Shown here piece by piece: positions 44,439 to 54,830 of a stretch of DNA of 64,000 nucleotides (position 1 is the first letter of the stretch; every line of letters starts with the position of its first letter). The notes beneath the pieces were generated by a model that saw nothing but the letters and a program-made list of their open reading frames with translations, did not search any database and was not told where the DNA came from. The position numbers and the translations under genes were made by a program. The DNA is from Elmis aenea (lineage: Eukaryota > Arthropoda > Insecta > Coleoptera > Elmidae): contig OX393583.1 of assembly GCA_947652605.1 (NCBI GenBank), positions 9,527,222-9,591,221 of the forward strand, written 5' to 3'.

Positions 44439-45915
44439 ATGCCCAAGATTAAGAAAGATAAAAAATATGTGAAGAAATATTCTGAACAGATTCTTCAAAG
44501 TGCTCTGAATGAAGTCAAGTCTGGCATACCTAAGAAAACAGTTTCAAAAAAATACGGAATACCAAGGTCAACTCTCCAGTTTAGGTTGGGGCCAAAGTTC
44601 ACAAAACCCGAATTCGGAAGGCATACTTATCTCACGAAAGAAGAGAAAAATACACTTGTTGAGTATATCCTGGAAAGTCATAAGAAAGGCTTTCCACGAA
44701 GAAAAATCGACATTCAGTGTTCAGTCAAGGCTTTCTTAGATGCAAACCAAAGGCCAAACCCATTTAACAACAACATACTAGGAAATCATTGGTATAACAT
44801 AACTAAAAACGGATTTAGCAGAATATCTCTTGCACCCTAAAACACTCGAAAGAAAAGGAACATACCAGTCTAGAAGATCTTCTTATGTCGTCACCTCTAA
44901 ACAGTATAAAAAAGAAATGGAAGTAAAAGAAAAGGCCAAAGAAAGAAGAAAAGAAGAGAACAGACAAAAGAAATTGATCAAAGAAGACGCTAAGAAAAAC
45001 ATAATTTCAGCGAAAAAAAAAACTCAACTACAACGAAGAAAAACTCAACTCTATACATGAAAAACCAGAAGAACAGAAACACTTTTGCAGATAAAAATGT
45101 TAAAATTGGAACTGATGCTAAAGAGAGTCCTGAAAGTCAATCTCTGAAGATTGCACTTAACCCTTTCAATACGGTATTTGAAGAATAAGGTTTTCAAATA
45201 TTTTCGGTAATATTTTGGCTTAATAAAGTATAAAAAGAAGCTTTATTGGAAAAACATTTTTTTTTTCAAACAGATTCTCTTGGAGAAGGTGGTACATATA
45301 TGTACCACTAGGGTTATACGTGGTTATAGTGTGGTATATATATAAGTACCACCAGTGTCTAACAAAACCAAATTCTCTTGTTGTGTTGTGTAAAATACTT
45401 CAGGGGGCGCACTTGCAGCGTAAACTGTACAATTTGACACTAGGTAGACCTATAAAACTTTCTGGTACATATCAGAACCATTCACAATGATAAATTACAG
45501 TTCTAGTATTTTACAAACTTTCGGTGGTACATATATATACCAGCAGTATGGAAAGGGTTAAAAGTTCTAATAAAATTTTCAACAAGATAAATCGCGAAGT
45601 AAATCCAGGAGATTCATGTAGACGCGAATCTGAATCTGAGAAGAACGAAAAAGAGCGTCACATAAGAAATCTATTTGAGGATAGTGATTCAGATGAGGAC
45701 TCAGATATTCCCTTGACAAGTAGCGTGCATTATTCACCACCAAAAAACAATATTCATACGTAGAGGCCTTTGTTTCATTTGTACCCAGAATATCTACTTG
45801 ACAAATGTAGGGGTCGGATGTCAAAAATGTCGTAGAACCTATCATGTTCAATGCCTAAAGTAACGCCAAAACTTCAAGGAAAACTTTATATGTCAAACAT
45901 GCGCATCACGTGGCT
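44439..45915 (+). pseudogene. pogo-like transposase remnant: psq HTH, CENP-B-like HTH and PHD-like finger
   Basis: Residues 1-60 form a psq-type HTH (QILQSALNEVKSGIPKKTVS, then YGIPRSTLQFRLG). A CENP-B-type second HTH follows (LTKEEKNTLVEYILESHKKG, then GNHWYN). The DDE nuclease is deleted right there, near 44790. Sequence resumes with the post-nuclease charged tail (LLHPKTLERKG, then KEKAKERRKEENRQKK), is cut by the TTAA MITE, then has an acidic stretch (LFEDSDSDEDSD). It ends at 45768-45915 with C-x2-C-x13-C-x2-C-x4-H-x2-C and C-x2-C, a PHD-like pattern broken by one TAA. Not functional as it stands. Confidence 0.75.
45161..45557. mobile_element. piggyBac-type MITE, TTAA target
   Basis: The termini are CCCTTTCAATAC and GTATGGAAAGGG, bordered by TTAA at 45157-45160 and 45558-45561. 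Three internal GGTACATATATGTACC-type palindromes occur near 45292, 45333 and 45522. No coding frame. It splits the C-terminal part of the pogo-like transposase. Confidence 0.85.
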
Positions 45916-46764
45916 CATTATTGGGCCTTTAACACTGCAGTATTATATATTTTTGTTCCTCGGTTAATAAGTATTATTTTATGAAGAATTTTTTTAATTT
46001 TTATATATTTTAATAATCTAGATTTTTCAACAATAAACATTATTTTGAAAGTTATATTTTATTCTATTATAAATACTATGTATCTAAGGTAACCATAAAA
46101 ACTATATTTTAACTAAAACTACCCTCCCAACCAACCATACCACCCTACATCCCAATGGTTCTAACGAACAGTAAGGGGTGCCAATTACTGGAATAATTCA
46201 AGTGCCAATCATTGGTATTAATGTGCCAATGACTAGAAAATCGGACCAATTTTATAAATTTGAGGAAAAAGGAACATCATTCTTAAAAAGAAAAAAATGC
46301 AACTGTAAAAGTAAGAACTAACTTTGCGGAATGCAATAAAAATTCATTTTTGGGCTTTTACATAATAAATTGTTAAATAAACGGTTTTATTTGTCTCTAT
46401 AGCCTTAAAGTGCCAATGGTTGGGGGTTTTACCCTAGTTACAAAAACGAAATTATGCAATTTTGGCGAAATCTTAAATGTTTTTGCCTGATGACTAATTT
46501 TAAAAAGTTGCAGAATAACTCTGCAAGAAATAAATAGTTTCTAAATATAAAAGTGCAGTAGTAAATGCGCGCACGTGACGTAATCCAAACCCCAGTGGTT
46601 TCGAACCGGGACTGTCCCGGAAAACAAAACGATAAGCTATGTATCATAATAAGCTCAATCAATGGCTCACCACAATTTAACATCAGGTTGCGAAAAATAC
46701 AGCAAATTATTTGTAACCGCAAATTTGCTAGTTTGAAAACTGATTTTTCGTCCGAAAATAATAA

Positions 46765-46822
46765 AACCCAATTCTTCTTCTTCTTAATCGGTTTCTCCTG
46801 TACCTTTCGGTGTCGAGGTAAA
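46765..46822 (-). repeat. 3'-end fragment of the 14.8-kb retrotransposon family
   Basis: On the minus strand TACCTCGACACCGAAAGGTA leads into an AAGAAGAAG tail, as at 14776-14822. Only the extreme 3' end is present. Confidence 0.7.
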
Positions 46823-47133
46823 AAAACCCAATTAGACAAGTTGTAAACTGTCAATTACTACAGCGATCGTGTTTTTTTTAGTCAAATACGATGATTTTGT
46901 AAAAAAAAAATACAAACTTTTTAATTCATTAATCCCAAAAATTTTCTTGTGTACACTATCGAATTTCGAATATTATTCGAAATTAATCAATAAAGAAAGT
47001 ATACCATGTCATTTAAAAAAAAAATATTGACTATCGCAAATCTGCCATTTTCATCGTAAAAAAACATTTGAACGTCATTCGACTGAGAATTTCCAGGATT
47101 TACAAGAATATAAGGGTTTATAGAGGTCCTCAA

Positions 47134-48543
47134 CCCATTTGTTCCCAGTGTACTCATTTGAGTACGGTTCATAAAATATTTTTTTTAAGTTCCATTAGTT
47201 ACATATAGGTGGGAATGTTTAGCACCACTTAGAAGTACACAGAATAGGGAATAGTAGATTAAAATTTTAAACCTAAATGTTGCTTCTATATAGGAAAAAA
47301 CGTCACTTTACTTTGTTCTACAACTGTGCTATTGTCACTGTGTACTTTGTTATTAATTTTTATCTTTGTTTTAAAATATAAATTAATTTTTCTGCTGAAA
47401 TTTGTTACTCAGGTATGTATGTTTTACAGTTATTCATGCAAATATTAAACAAAATACATAGTGTGATTTTTTTTCATAGTTACTTACTGGTGTACTCATA
47501 TGAGTACACTGGGGCATTACGTTGTTAGGGCTAAATTTACCCTTAGGATCTAAAGTTGTATTGGACTTACTAAAAGTAGTGATAAAACCGGCAGACCATA
47601 TAATATTTGTCGACAACTTGTTTACAAGTCATGGTTTGATGAAAACTCTTATAGTTAATCGCACAAAAAAAAATCCTTTTTTTGATCAGCAACAAATGAA
47701 AAAAGAAATTCGCGGTTGTTTCTAATATAAATATGACAAAGAATATTTATTGCTTCTGGTAAAGTGAAAGGACAATGGACAATAGTATTGTCACTATAAT
47801 GACAAATTATGATAGTATACATCCTCTTTCCAAAGTGAAACGTTGGTCTAAGTAGCAAAAAGAAAAAAATTGATGTGCCCCAACCTTGTCTCTTTGCCAA
47901 TTATAATACAGCTATGGGGTATGTAGACTTGCTAGACAAATCTGTAAATAATTTTTAAGTGTCCATCCAAGGTAAAAAAAGGTGGTGGATTCTCTGGACC
48001 CATATGCTGAATATTACAACAGTGAACGCCTGAAGGATAAATTCATTAGCAGGTAGAAATATTGATTTACTGAATTTCATACGAAGTGTATTAAGACATC
48101 ACTTAAGAGTCTTTGAGAAAGCTCAACTTTCCGGGCATCCACGTACCGTCCCAAAAAGTATTATACAGGATCAAGGAGGACATTTTCCTAAGAAATAATT
48201 GATAAACAGTTGCGCTGTAGCATATGTCATCAACGAGCAAGGTGCATTTGTATCAAACGCCATGTCACACTGTTTGGAAAGAGAATGTTTCATAAAGTTT
48301 CATAGTGAATACCAGTTTTCGATTGTAAATTATTACAATAAATTAGTAAAAAATAATATAATTTTTATTTTCTTTGCCGCCGCTATGTTCCCGTCGTACT
48401 CATATGAGTACGTGCATTTTTTTCACTTCTTTTTGAAAATATTTTTGAAAAACTTGCATAATTTGTAGTTTGGACATATTTCTAATAATAAAAAACGTTT
48501 TATTTAAAAATTTGAAAAAAAAATGTTTGTGGGAACAAATGGG
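47134..48543 (+). mobile_element. piggyBac-like element, decayed
   Basis: The termini are CCCATTTGTTCCCA and its counterpart TGGGAACAAATGGG. TTAA follows at 48544-48547; the left flank is TCAA (one mismatch to TTAA). Three GTACTCATATGAGTAC-type palindromes lie at about 47149, 47492 and 48396. It contains transposase remnants. Confidence 0.75.
47519..48340 (+). pseudogene. piggyBac transposase remnant
   Basis: Segments in order: LGSKVVLDLLKVV and HIIFVDNLFTSHGLMKTL (catalytic-domain block of piggyBac transposases), a Lys-rich stretch, then GVDLLDKSVNNF and KRWWILWTHMLN (the conserved block before the C-terminus), then a Cys-containing tail. Multiple frameshifts and stops. The N-terminal third is missing. 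Confidence 0.78.
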
Positions 48544-48654
48544 TTAAAACAACAAAGTTATAGGGGCGCGACAGTCAAACTGAATCATCCTGTATATTTT
48601 TAAAATGCTCCTTCCTAAGATTAAAAAAAAATTGGTATTTATTTTTCTTGCCAT

Positions 48655-49345
48655 GCTTTATTTACTATTTTTAGTAGCATGTTCCTTCCAACTGCGCTTA
48701 TGTTCTTAATCCTGTTGCTGATTCCAATTTTCGTTTTATTTAACAACGTTCTATCCAACTCTGCTTTGGTTAGTTTTTGTTTATAATCTTGTTCGTTTGC
48801 ATCGTATCTCTCCTTCATTTGCTATTCTTCCTCATGATTTAATATATTGTTATATTCCAATAACTCCCTGAAATAATTTGCCCATCTTTCTCTGTTTTCT
48901 ATATTTTTTCTTCTTTGACCATTATTTGTTTTGGCATACGGTTCTTATATTTTCTTAATTTTTTTAATACTTTGTGGAAAAGTTTTGGATTGCTCGTTTA
49001 GTATTCTTCCAATCTTTTTCCAAAATCTTCCCAAGTCTTTGTTTTTCGTTCTAATACAATTCTTTTGGCCTTTTTTTGTTGTTTACACTTTTCATAACCT
49101 TCTGATTTCTTGCTTGTTGTTAGATATTCTTTCCATAGTCTCTTTTTTTCCTTCGCTTCTCTTTTGACTTCTCCCGTCCACTAGGCAGTTTGTTTCCTAT
49201 TATTATTATTTATTGTTTTATTGTCTCACGTGACCTTTCAGCAGACTTAAAAACAATTTTTTGGAAATCTGACCAAAGTTGCTCTAAATCTTTTCCCTGT
49301 TCATTGGTTTTTGTTTCTCTGCTTTTATACACTATTAAAAGTTTT
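48655..49345 (-). pseudogene. Non-LTR retrotransposon ORF2 linker/RT 5' fragment
   Basis: Minus-strand frames give the region between endonuclease and RT: GEVKREAKEKKRLWKEYL, FWKKIGRILNEQSK, ENRERWANYFRELLEYNN, then ELDRTLLNKTK. Several stops. Probably the same family as the 27.4 and 58.7 kb fragments, but covering a different part. Confidence 0.6.
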
Positions 49346-50219
49346 GTTGTATCTTTTATTTAAACAATTGTAGGTTTAATTTGCGAGCTATTAATTTCAT
49401 ACGATTATGAATCCCGCATTTATCAATTTATCTTCAACAACTGTTATTTGCACATAATAAGTAATCGTGCTCTTTGTTAACAATTAAACATTGTGTTAAA
49501 AATACTTTGAAAATGCGCAATGCATTTAAGATAAGATTGTGTTTCATTTAAGATTAGATATGAAATTCTACAGAATAATGAAACCAGGAACTGGCCGACG
49601 TTTTTCATAAAAATAATTGTATAAATATTGACATAAAAAAAAGTTGAGCTAAATTTAGCTTTTATTACGTGTCTTTTATTATTTATATGTGATGAGTAGT
49701 AATAATACATTGTTTTTATAACTCAGCGGTTGTTTATTGGCTTAATTTAACATAATTATGCATCCGTTAGATGTATTGCAAATTTGTACGCATTGCCTGT
49801 GAATATTAAAATGTAATTGGTGAAGCTGTTGCGTTATTTAATATTTCAAGGATGTGATGTAATTTTATGGGTTTTTTTCGTTTTATTATGTTACATCTGT
49901 GCAGTTTGCAGATAATTTATGTATATAGACGCTCTAAACAACATATGGAACGTTGTTACTTTAACAGAAAATGTCCTCCAAATATAAGTTTAGTGTAATT
50001 TTATGATTTGTAATTATTTGCGTTTCGTAATCCGCAAAATTCGAGAAAATGCTTCACCGTGTGGCGCAAAAATATGAAAACAGACAAATATCTAGAACAC
50101 TATTAGGGATATCATTATGAAACTTGGTATCTGACCGTTATGACTGTTGATGAAAATATTGGGGTTGCAATACGATTTTTTATTTTCACTTCATACTTGA
50201 AATACGTCATTGGTTGATA
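49346..50219. other. AT-rich intergenic DNA
   Basis: No coding frame, repeat border or structured RNA was recognised. Confidence 0.45.
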
Positions 50220-50221
50220 TA

Positions 50222-50500
50222 CAGGGTGTCCCAATTATACACCGCCAAAAAGTAGGTGCATATTCCTGAGTGAAAATGATGACCATTTGTCAAATATTTT
50301 GTTATCCGAAAATGCTTCCTTTCAAAGTTAGAGACCTCCAAAGTTGCAAGAAAAAAAAATCAAAAAATCGAATACCGTTTAAGCTAGAGCTATCAAACTT
50401 GGCCGAAATGTTTGGGTGTTTCCCATTGACTTTGTGGGATAATTAGAAAGAAAACACGTAATTGGAAGTATTATTTATAGTCAGGTCATCCGCTTGCCAG
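50222..50500. repeat. Single arm of the 12.1-kb foldback family
   Basis: Near-identical to 12149-12430, starting TA-CAGGGTGTCCCAATTATA. It is cut off after CAGGTCATCCGCTTGCC, with no second arm. Confidence 0.9.
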
Positions 50501-50837
50501 GCATGCGCGACCAACAAAAAAAGTGCGAAAATAATGCAAAATTTAAAAATAAAACAAAACGCACATTTAGCCCAACGTACGATAACTAACAAATATAAAT
50601 ATGCTTTTGGAGATTTATCTGCCTTAAAATTTATTCATTTAGTGCTCGACGTTTGGATAAATCCCCAAAAACATATTACACGATAATGTATAGAGGTACC
50701 TAAATTTTTCTTGCCTAGGGGCGTTAGTTACTCTTTTACATTTTTATTTGTGTAACTTTTCTTCTAATTCATTTATCTTAATACACTTCTCTTTTCTTTT
50801 GAACAATTAATTACTCAGACGATTTTCTTAATTTCAG

Positions 50838-52481
50838 ACCAGACAGTCTAGTCCGGTTGGATCACAACGTAATGATACACCAGAAATTATAGCAGACAAC
50901 TCGATTGTATCAGAAAACTTTTTAAGTTCTACTAGAGAGTCATACGCTAGAGAAATGGACAGAAGAGCTTCGGAGAACATTGCACTTAGACATCCAGAAG
51001 TGTCTAAAAGACATATGAAAGGTACTTAAGTAAAATAATTTTTTTGAATAAACTTAAATTAAAATTAACGGAGCAGTAAAAAATATTTTTTTGCGTCCGT
51101 CCAAAAAATCTGTTCTTTCCGATCAATTTTTAGACTGGAAAATACATATTTACCTATGTTTTACAGAGTTTCGCGAAGCTTTTCGACTTTTCGATAAAGA
51201 CGGCGATGGAAGTATAACAAAAGAAGAACTGGGAAGAGTTATGAGATCCCTGGGGCAATTCGCGAGAACAGAAGAGCTCCAACAAATGCTTCAAGAGGTG
51301 GATGTCGATGGTGAGTCTGTTTAAATAAAATAAATAACATAATTTCTTCCTTGCTGACGTGACACTTGATTTTTGTTGTTGTTCTATCTTCCAAATATAC
51401 TGTCCCCATCTTGACCAAGAAGACTTAGGAGTGTTAAAATTTTACAGGTTAATAAATCATTTTCTGGCGAGTTAAAATAAAATTCTACAAAACTCGTGTG
51501 ATTGTAGAAATTAACTCACTATAATTATTAGTCCAGTAGCGCTATAGAATAAATTTATTAGTGTTTGTTTGTTCTAGGCGATGGAAATGTAAGCTTTGAA
51601 GAATTTGTGGATATAGCTTGGTCTGCTAGTGCTGGAGCGGACAGAGAATCTACAATATCGAGAGAACAGGAAGAAAAAGAACTGAGAGATGCTTTCAGAG
51701 TTTTCGATAAACACAACAGAGGATACATCACAGCTTCAGATCTGCGGGCAGTTCTTCAGTGTCTTGGTGAAGATCTTTCAGAAGAAGAAAGTAAGTAAAA
51801 TTGTAGGACCTTTAGTATAACACTGTAAATACTGCAGCAATGGCCGGATTTTGGAAACTGGGCCAGTGTTCTGAATCTTGTTTAAAAAATGATGTTTTCA
51901 CAGTTTATCAATCAAGTTGCTATTAGTATATAAAACATGTCTTTCCTTGTAAATTTCTATAAGGGCTTACGGTGGTAAATGCATGAATAAAAGAACAGAG
52001 TTTAGGGTGATAGAAAATGGAAACCCTGTACCTGAACGGTACATCACAGTTATTTTGAAACCCATGTTTCGTGCTAGGCAAAAAATTATGACCAAGATTT
52101 CATTTTCCAGCAAGATTTGCACAAAATCGTCTTCAAACATACAACTAACCAGCCAACAATCTTGATCTCAACCCAATTGAAAATGCCTGGGACGATTTTA
52201 AAATTCATATTTGCTGTGTAGATTTGTTTTGCTAACCACTAACTACAAAATTTTTTTCAGTTGAAGACATGATCAAGGAAGTTGATGTAGACGGGGATGG
52301 TAGGATCGACTTCTATGGTAAGTGTCGTCATATATTATAAATGTTTAGCATACGAGAGTTCAACAAACTCTTAATGACGCCTAAATGTTATTTTATTGTT
52401 TTAGAATTCGTGAACGCGTTAGGAGAACCAGGCACAGACGAAAGTCTTGATGATGATGACGATGAGTTTGCGGCATTTTAA
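50838..52481 (+). CDS. Four-EF-hand calmodulin-like protein (3' five exons, partial)
   Basis: Exons 50838-51021, 51167-51310, 51578-51790, 52261-52317 and 52405-52481 join in phase (1, 1, 1, 1) to 224 codons plus TAA. The first certain exon is a Ser/Arg-rich leader. EF1 loop [14 protein letters not shown]2 [12 protein letters not shown] and EF4 [12 protein letters not shown] are canonical. EF3, [12 protein letters not shown], has His and Arg at loop positions 3 and 5 and Asp at 12, so it is unlikely to bind calcium. The protein ends in an acidic tail ([12 protein letters not shown]). From memory it resembles the Drosophila CG11638-type calmodulin-like proteins; this needs a search. A calcium-sensor role is inferred from the domain. 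The 5' end is not in these exons: there is an acceptor (TTTCAG) directly before 50838. See 38930-39048 for a possible upstream exon. Confidence 0.93.
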
Positions 52482-52567
52482 TTATATCTGTTTTAATCAT
52501 ATCTATATCTATACAAATCATATAATATAATATCGTAATGTATTAATTGTAACATATCTTTCTTCTC

Positions 52568-52573
52568 AATAAA
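52568..52573 (+). terminator. Poly(A) signal of the EF-hand gene
   Basis: AATAAA 87 bases after the stop codon, followed by GT-rich DNA. Confidence 0.7.
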
Positions 52574-52604
52574 GTTATGTGTGGTTGAGGTAAAATTTAT
52601 ATAT

Positions 52605-53215
52605 TTGGGTGTTCTGATCTGCTTCTGGGCACTTAACGTGCTAGGAAGCAGGAATAATGTTAAACTGGTAATGGTGCCCAGGGTACACTAATATACCAGG
52701 GAACAAGAAGGCAGATCGCCAAGCCAAAATTGGCTGCGAGACCAGAACCCGCAGTTGGTACATCCTATGGAACAGCCAAGCGGTGTCTTAATGACATATT
52801 AATACAAGGGCACAATGCTTATTGGAAAAAAGTTGCAGGACAAGCCCATTCTAAGGTTATCTCGTCAATGGTCCAAAGAAAAGACAGAAGAAATGCTCAG
52901 GATGAGCAGAGTAGACGTCAGAGAAGCCACATGACTCTGTGGGCTAAACAAACACACATAATAGTGCTCTCAGAGACCGATATATGCAGAGGATGTGTTG
53001 AAGAAGAAGAAAATCCTCTTCACGTATTATGCCAGTGTAAAGGATTCACACCCTATCGGCGCACTTCTAGGGATGAAAAAAGCCAACTAAGAAGAGTTAA
53101 GAAAAACACCCTTAAAGACAATCCTAGAGTTTTTCAAAAACACAGGACTTCTTTAAGGAACTATCGTCAGAGGGTACAATAGACCAATAGGTCGCAGTAC
53201 AGCAACCCGAAAGGG
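52605..53215 (+). pseudogene. Retrotransposon RNase H end and C-terminal zinc-knuckle fragment
   Basis: The start reads NIPGNKKADRQAKIGCETRT, the end of an RNase H domain of the R1/Jockey-group or BEL type. A frame then runs from 52730 with CRGCVEEEENPLHVLCQCKG, a Cys/His cluster typical of the C-terminus of such polyproteins, ending at a TAG near 53182. Frameshifted near 52735. It sits only about 30 bp past the EF-hand gene's poly(A) signal. Confidence 0.65.
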
Positions 53216-53763
53216 GACCACGTCTGCGAAAATAATTTTAAAAATATGAGGCACTCAAAGTTGGTCAGTAAGGAAAAACGATTTGTTCAACTTCAAATTT
53301 GTTTCATGAGCCAATCCAAACCATAAATAATTTTTTTTTTTTTACATCTTTTAATCTATTAAAAACCAAACCATTATTAAATCAGTCTACGAAGGAGTAG
53401 ACGCCTCGGCATGCAAATGTTAAAAATAAACCAAATATTTCTTGAATGGAATAACGTGATACAATTTATCCCCCTTACTTTTGCAATGTGACGTTTATTA
53501 TGCGATGTCCTTCCTCAATTCCAAGTTATTTATTTATATCTTGATCTATTTACAAGTAGGTCATGAATGTAAGTTATCTTTACAGAAAAAGAATTCATTT
53601 TGACTATCGTAAGCGGAAGTTCCAAGCTGGGAAACCGAGTATTTAATTATTCGGTACATTGCATGATGTAATAGTAATATCATAAAAAAATTACGTATAA
53701 ATCAATTAATCAAAAACGTTTCCTAAAAGGTTTTTGGCTAATTTTGGTGTACATGTACATGTA
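53216..53763. other. Intergenic DNA
   Basis: AT-rich; nothing recognised. Confidence 0.45.
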
Positions 53764-54590
53764 CAGGGTGGGCAAATTTCGATGTTTTCTTAGGGAATGT
53801 CGGTACTTATATGGGGTAACGAAAAACGGACCTCGCATCCTTGATCTCTTTTTTCGAGAAAAATTAATGATGAAAACTAAAATTGGTTATCGTCTTTTGT
53901 TTTCGAGTTATCGCCTATAACTCGATTTTTCGACTTTTCATTTTATGACTATATCTCGCTTGTTTATGAAAATAAAGAAAAATAATTTTGACGTTTGACT
54001 TTTTTGATAAGAATGCAGTGGCGTAGACAATTTTTCAAAAAAAAATAATCGAATTTATAGTTGTGACATAAAGTTGGCTGTGGCACCACGAGAAAGAGGA
54101 TTTTTTCCCCATTCCAATAATATAATATATTATATTATATCATGTGAGGTCGATTTATTCATTTTCCTTACATTATAGCAGACATTAGGTATTTTTTCGT
54201 ATTTTATTTTTTTTAGTACTAGGCTTATGTTATTAAGAACATACCTGGTAAAACAAATTGTCATTCTGTTGTTTTAACGATAATTTGACATAAACAATCA
54301 CGTTTAATTGTTGATTGTTTATATTTTTGTACCTAGAAAACCCAAAATGACTTACGAATATTACGAAAAGTATGATATGTTAGAATGTTTTTATCAAAGT
54401 AATAATAATTCTGAAGCTGCAAGTGAAACATTTTAATCGTTACCCATAAAGAAAACAACCTAATAATAAGTCTGTTTTTGGAAGAGTAGGTAAAACAATA
54501 TCTCATTAATCGTGGGACATTTAACAAACCCAGAACAAAGTAATTCAAAAAGTAAAGAGGTTGTTACCAATAATCATCTATTTTATGCTA
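53764..54590 (+). mobile_element. CAGGG-ended DNA transposon copy B with transposase N-terminus
   Basis: Begins TA-CAGGGTGGGCAAATTTCG. From an ATG at 54347 the translation MTYEYYEKYDMLECFYQ, then NNNSEAASETF, resembles the N-terminal HTH (DUF4817-type) of Tc1/mariner-related transposases of insects. Stops follow, then FYAMLEMLSETP. It is truncated near 54590, about 240 bp upstream of the lipase start. Aligns with copy A (40150-41551). Confidence 0.6.
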
Positions 54591-54763
54591 TGCTGGAAAT
54601 GCTATCTGAAACTCCCTGTACAGCTCCACAAATACTTTAAGTTTGCACCACCTTGTACATGGCTTACAACCAAGTTTCCTAATCAACTTATCAAAATGCA
54701 CATAAAACATAACACATGTAGGGAGTCCCGCATATCGCTAATATTTTATTTGTGTGCATTTGC

Positions 54764-54771
54764 TATAAATA
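54764..54771 (+). promoter_or_regulatory. Possible TATA box of the lipase gene
   Basis: TATAAATA about 60 bp before the lipase ATG (54831), with a TTCATGA-type initiator candidate about 30 bp downstream. Spacing is right for a core promoter; no further support. Confidence 0.4.
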
Positions 54772-54830
54772 CAATTAATTCCGTTAAAATTTGTTCATGA
54801 TACCTGTTTGATAGTTAAATTCTCGAACCA

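Larger units (their letters stand above)
42425..46434 (+). mobile_element. 4-kb pogo-like DNA transposon with two nested insertions
   Basis: The termini are GGGTAAAACCCCCAA and its complement TTGGGGGTTTTACCC, bordered by TA on each side (42423-42424 and 46435-46436). A motif of the form GTGCCAAT-N-ATTGG recurs near 42440, 42455, 44290, 44325, 44340, 44380, 46175, 46203 and 46222, suggesting repeated transposase sites. The element carries a psq-HTH transposase remnant. A foldback (42488-43970) and a TTAA MITE (45161-45557) are nested in it. Without them it is about 2.1 kb. Confidence 0.8.

Noticed and set aside
44220..44498. Minus-strand frame with several Cys and Gly
   Set aside because: It is generated by the repeated GTGCCAAC words of the pogo-like element.
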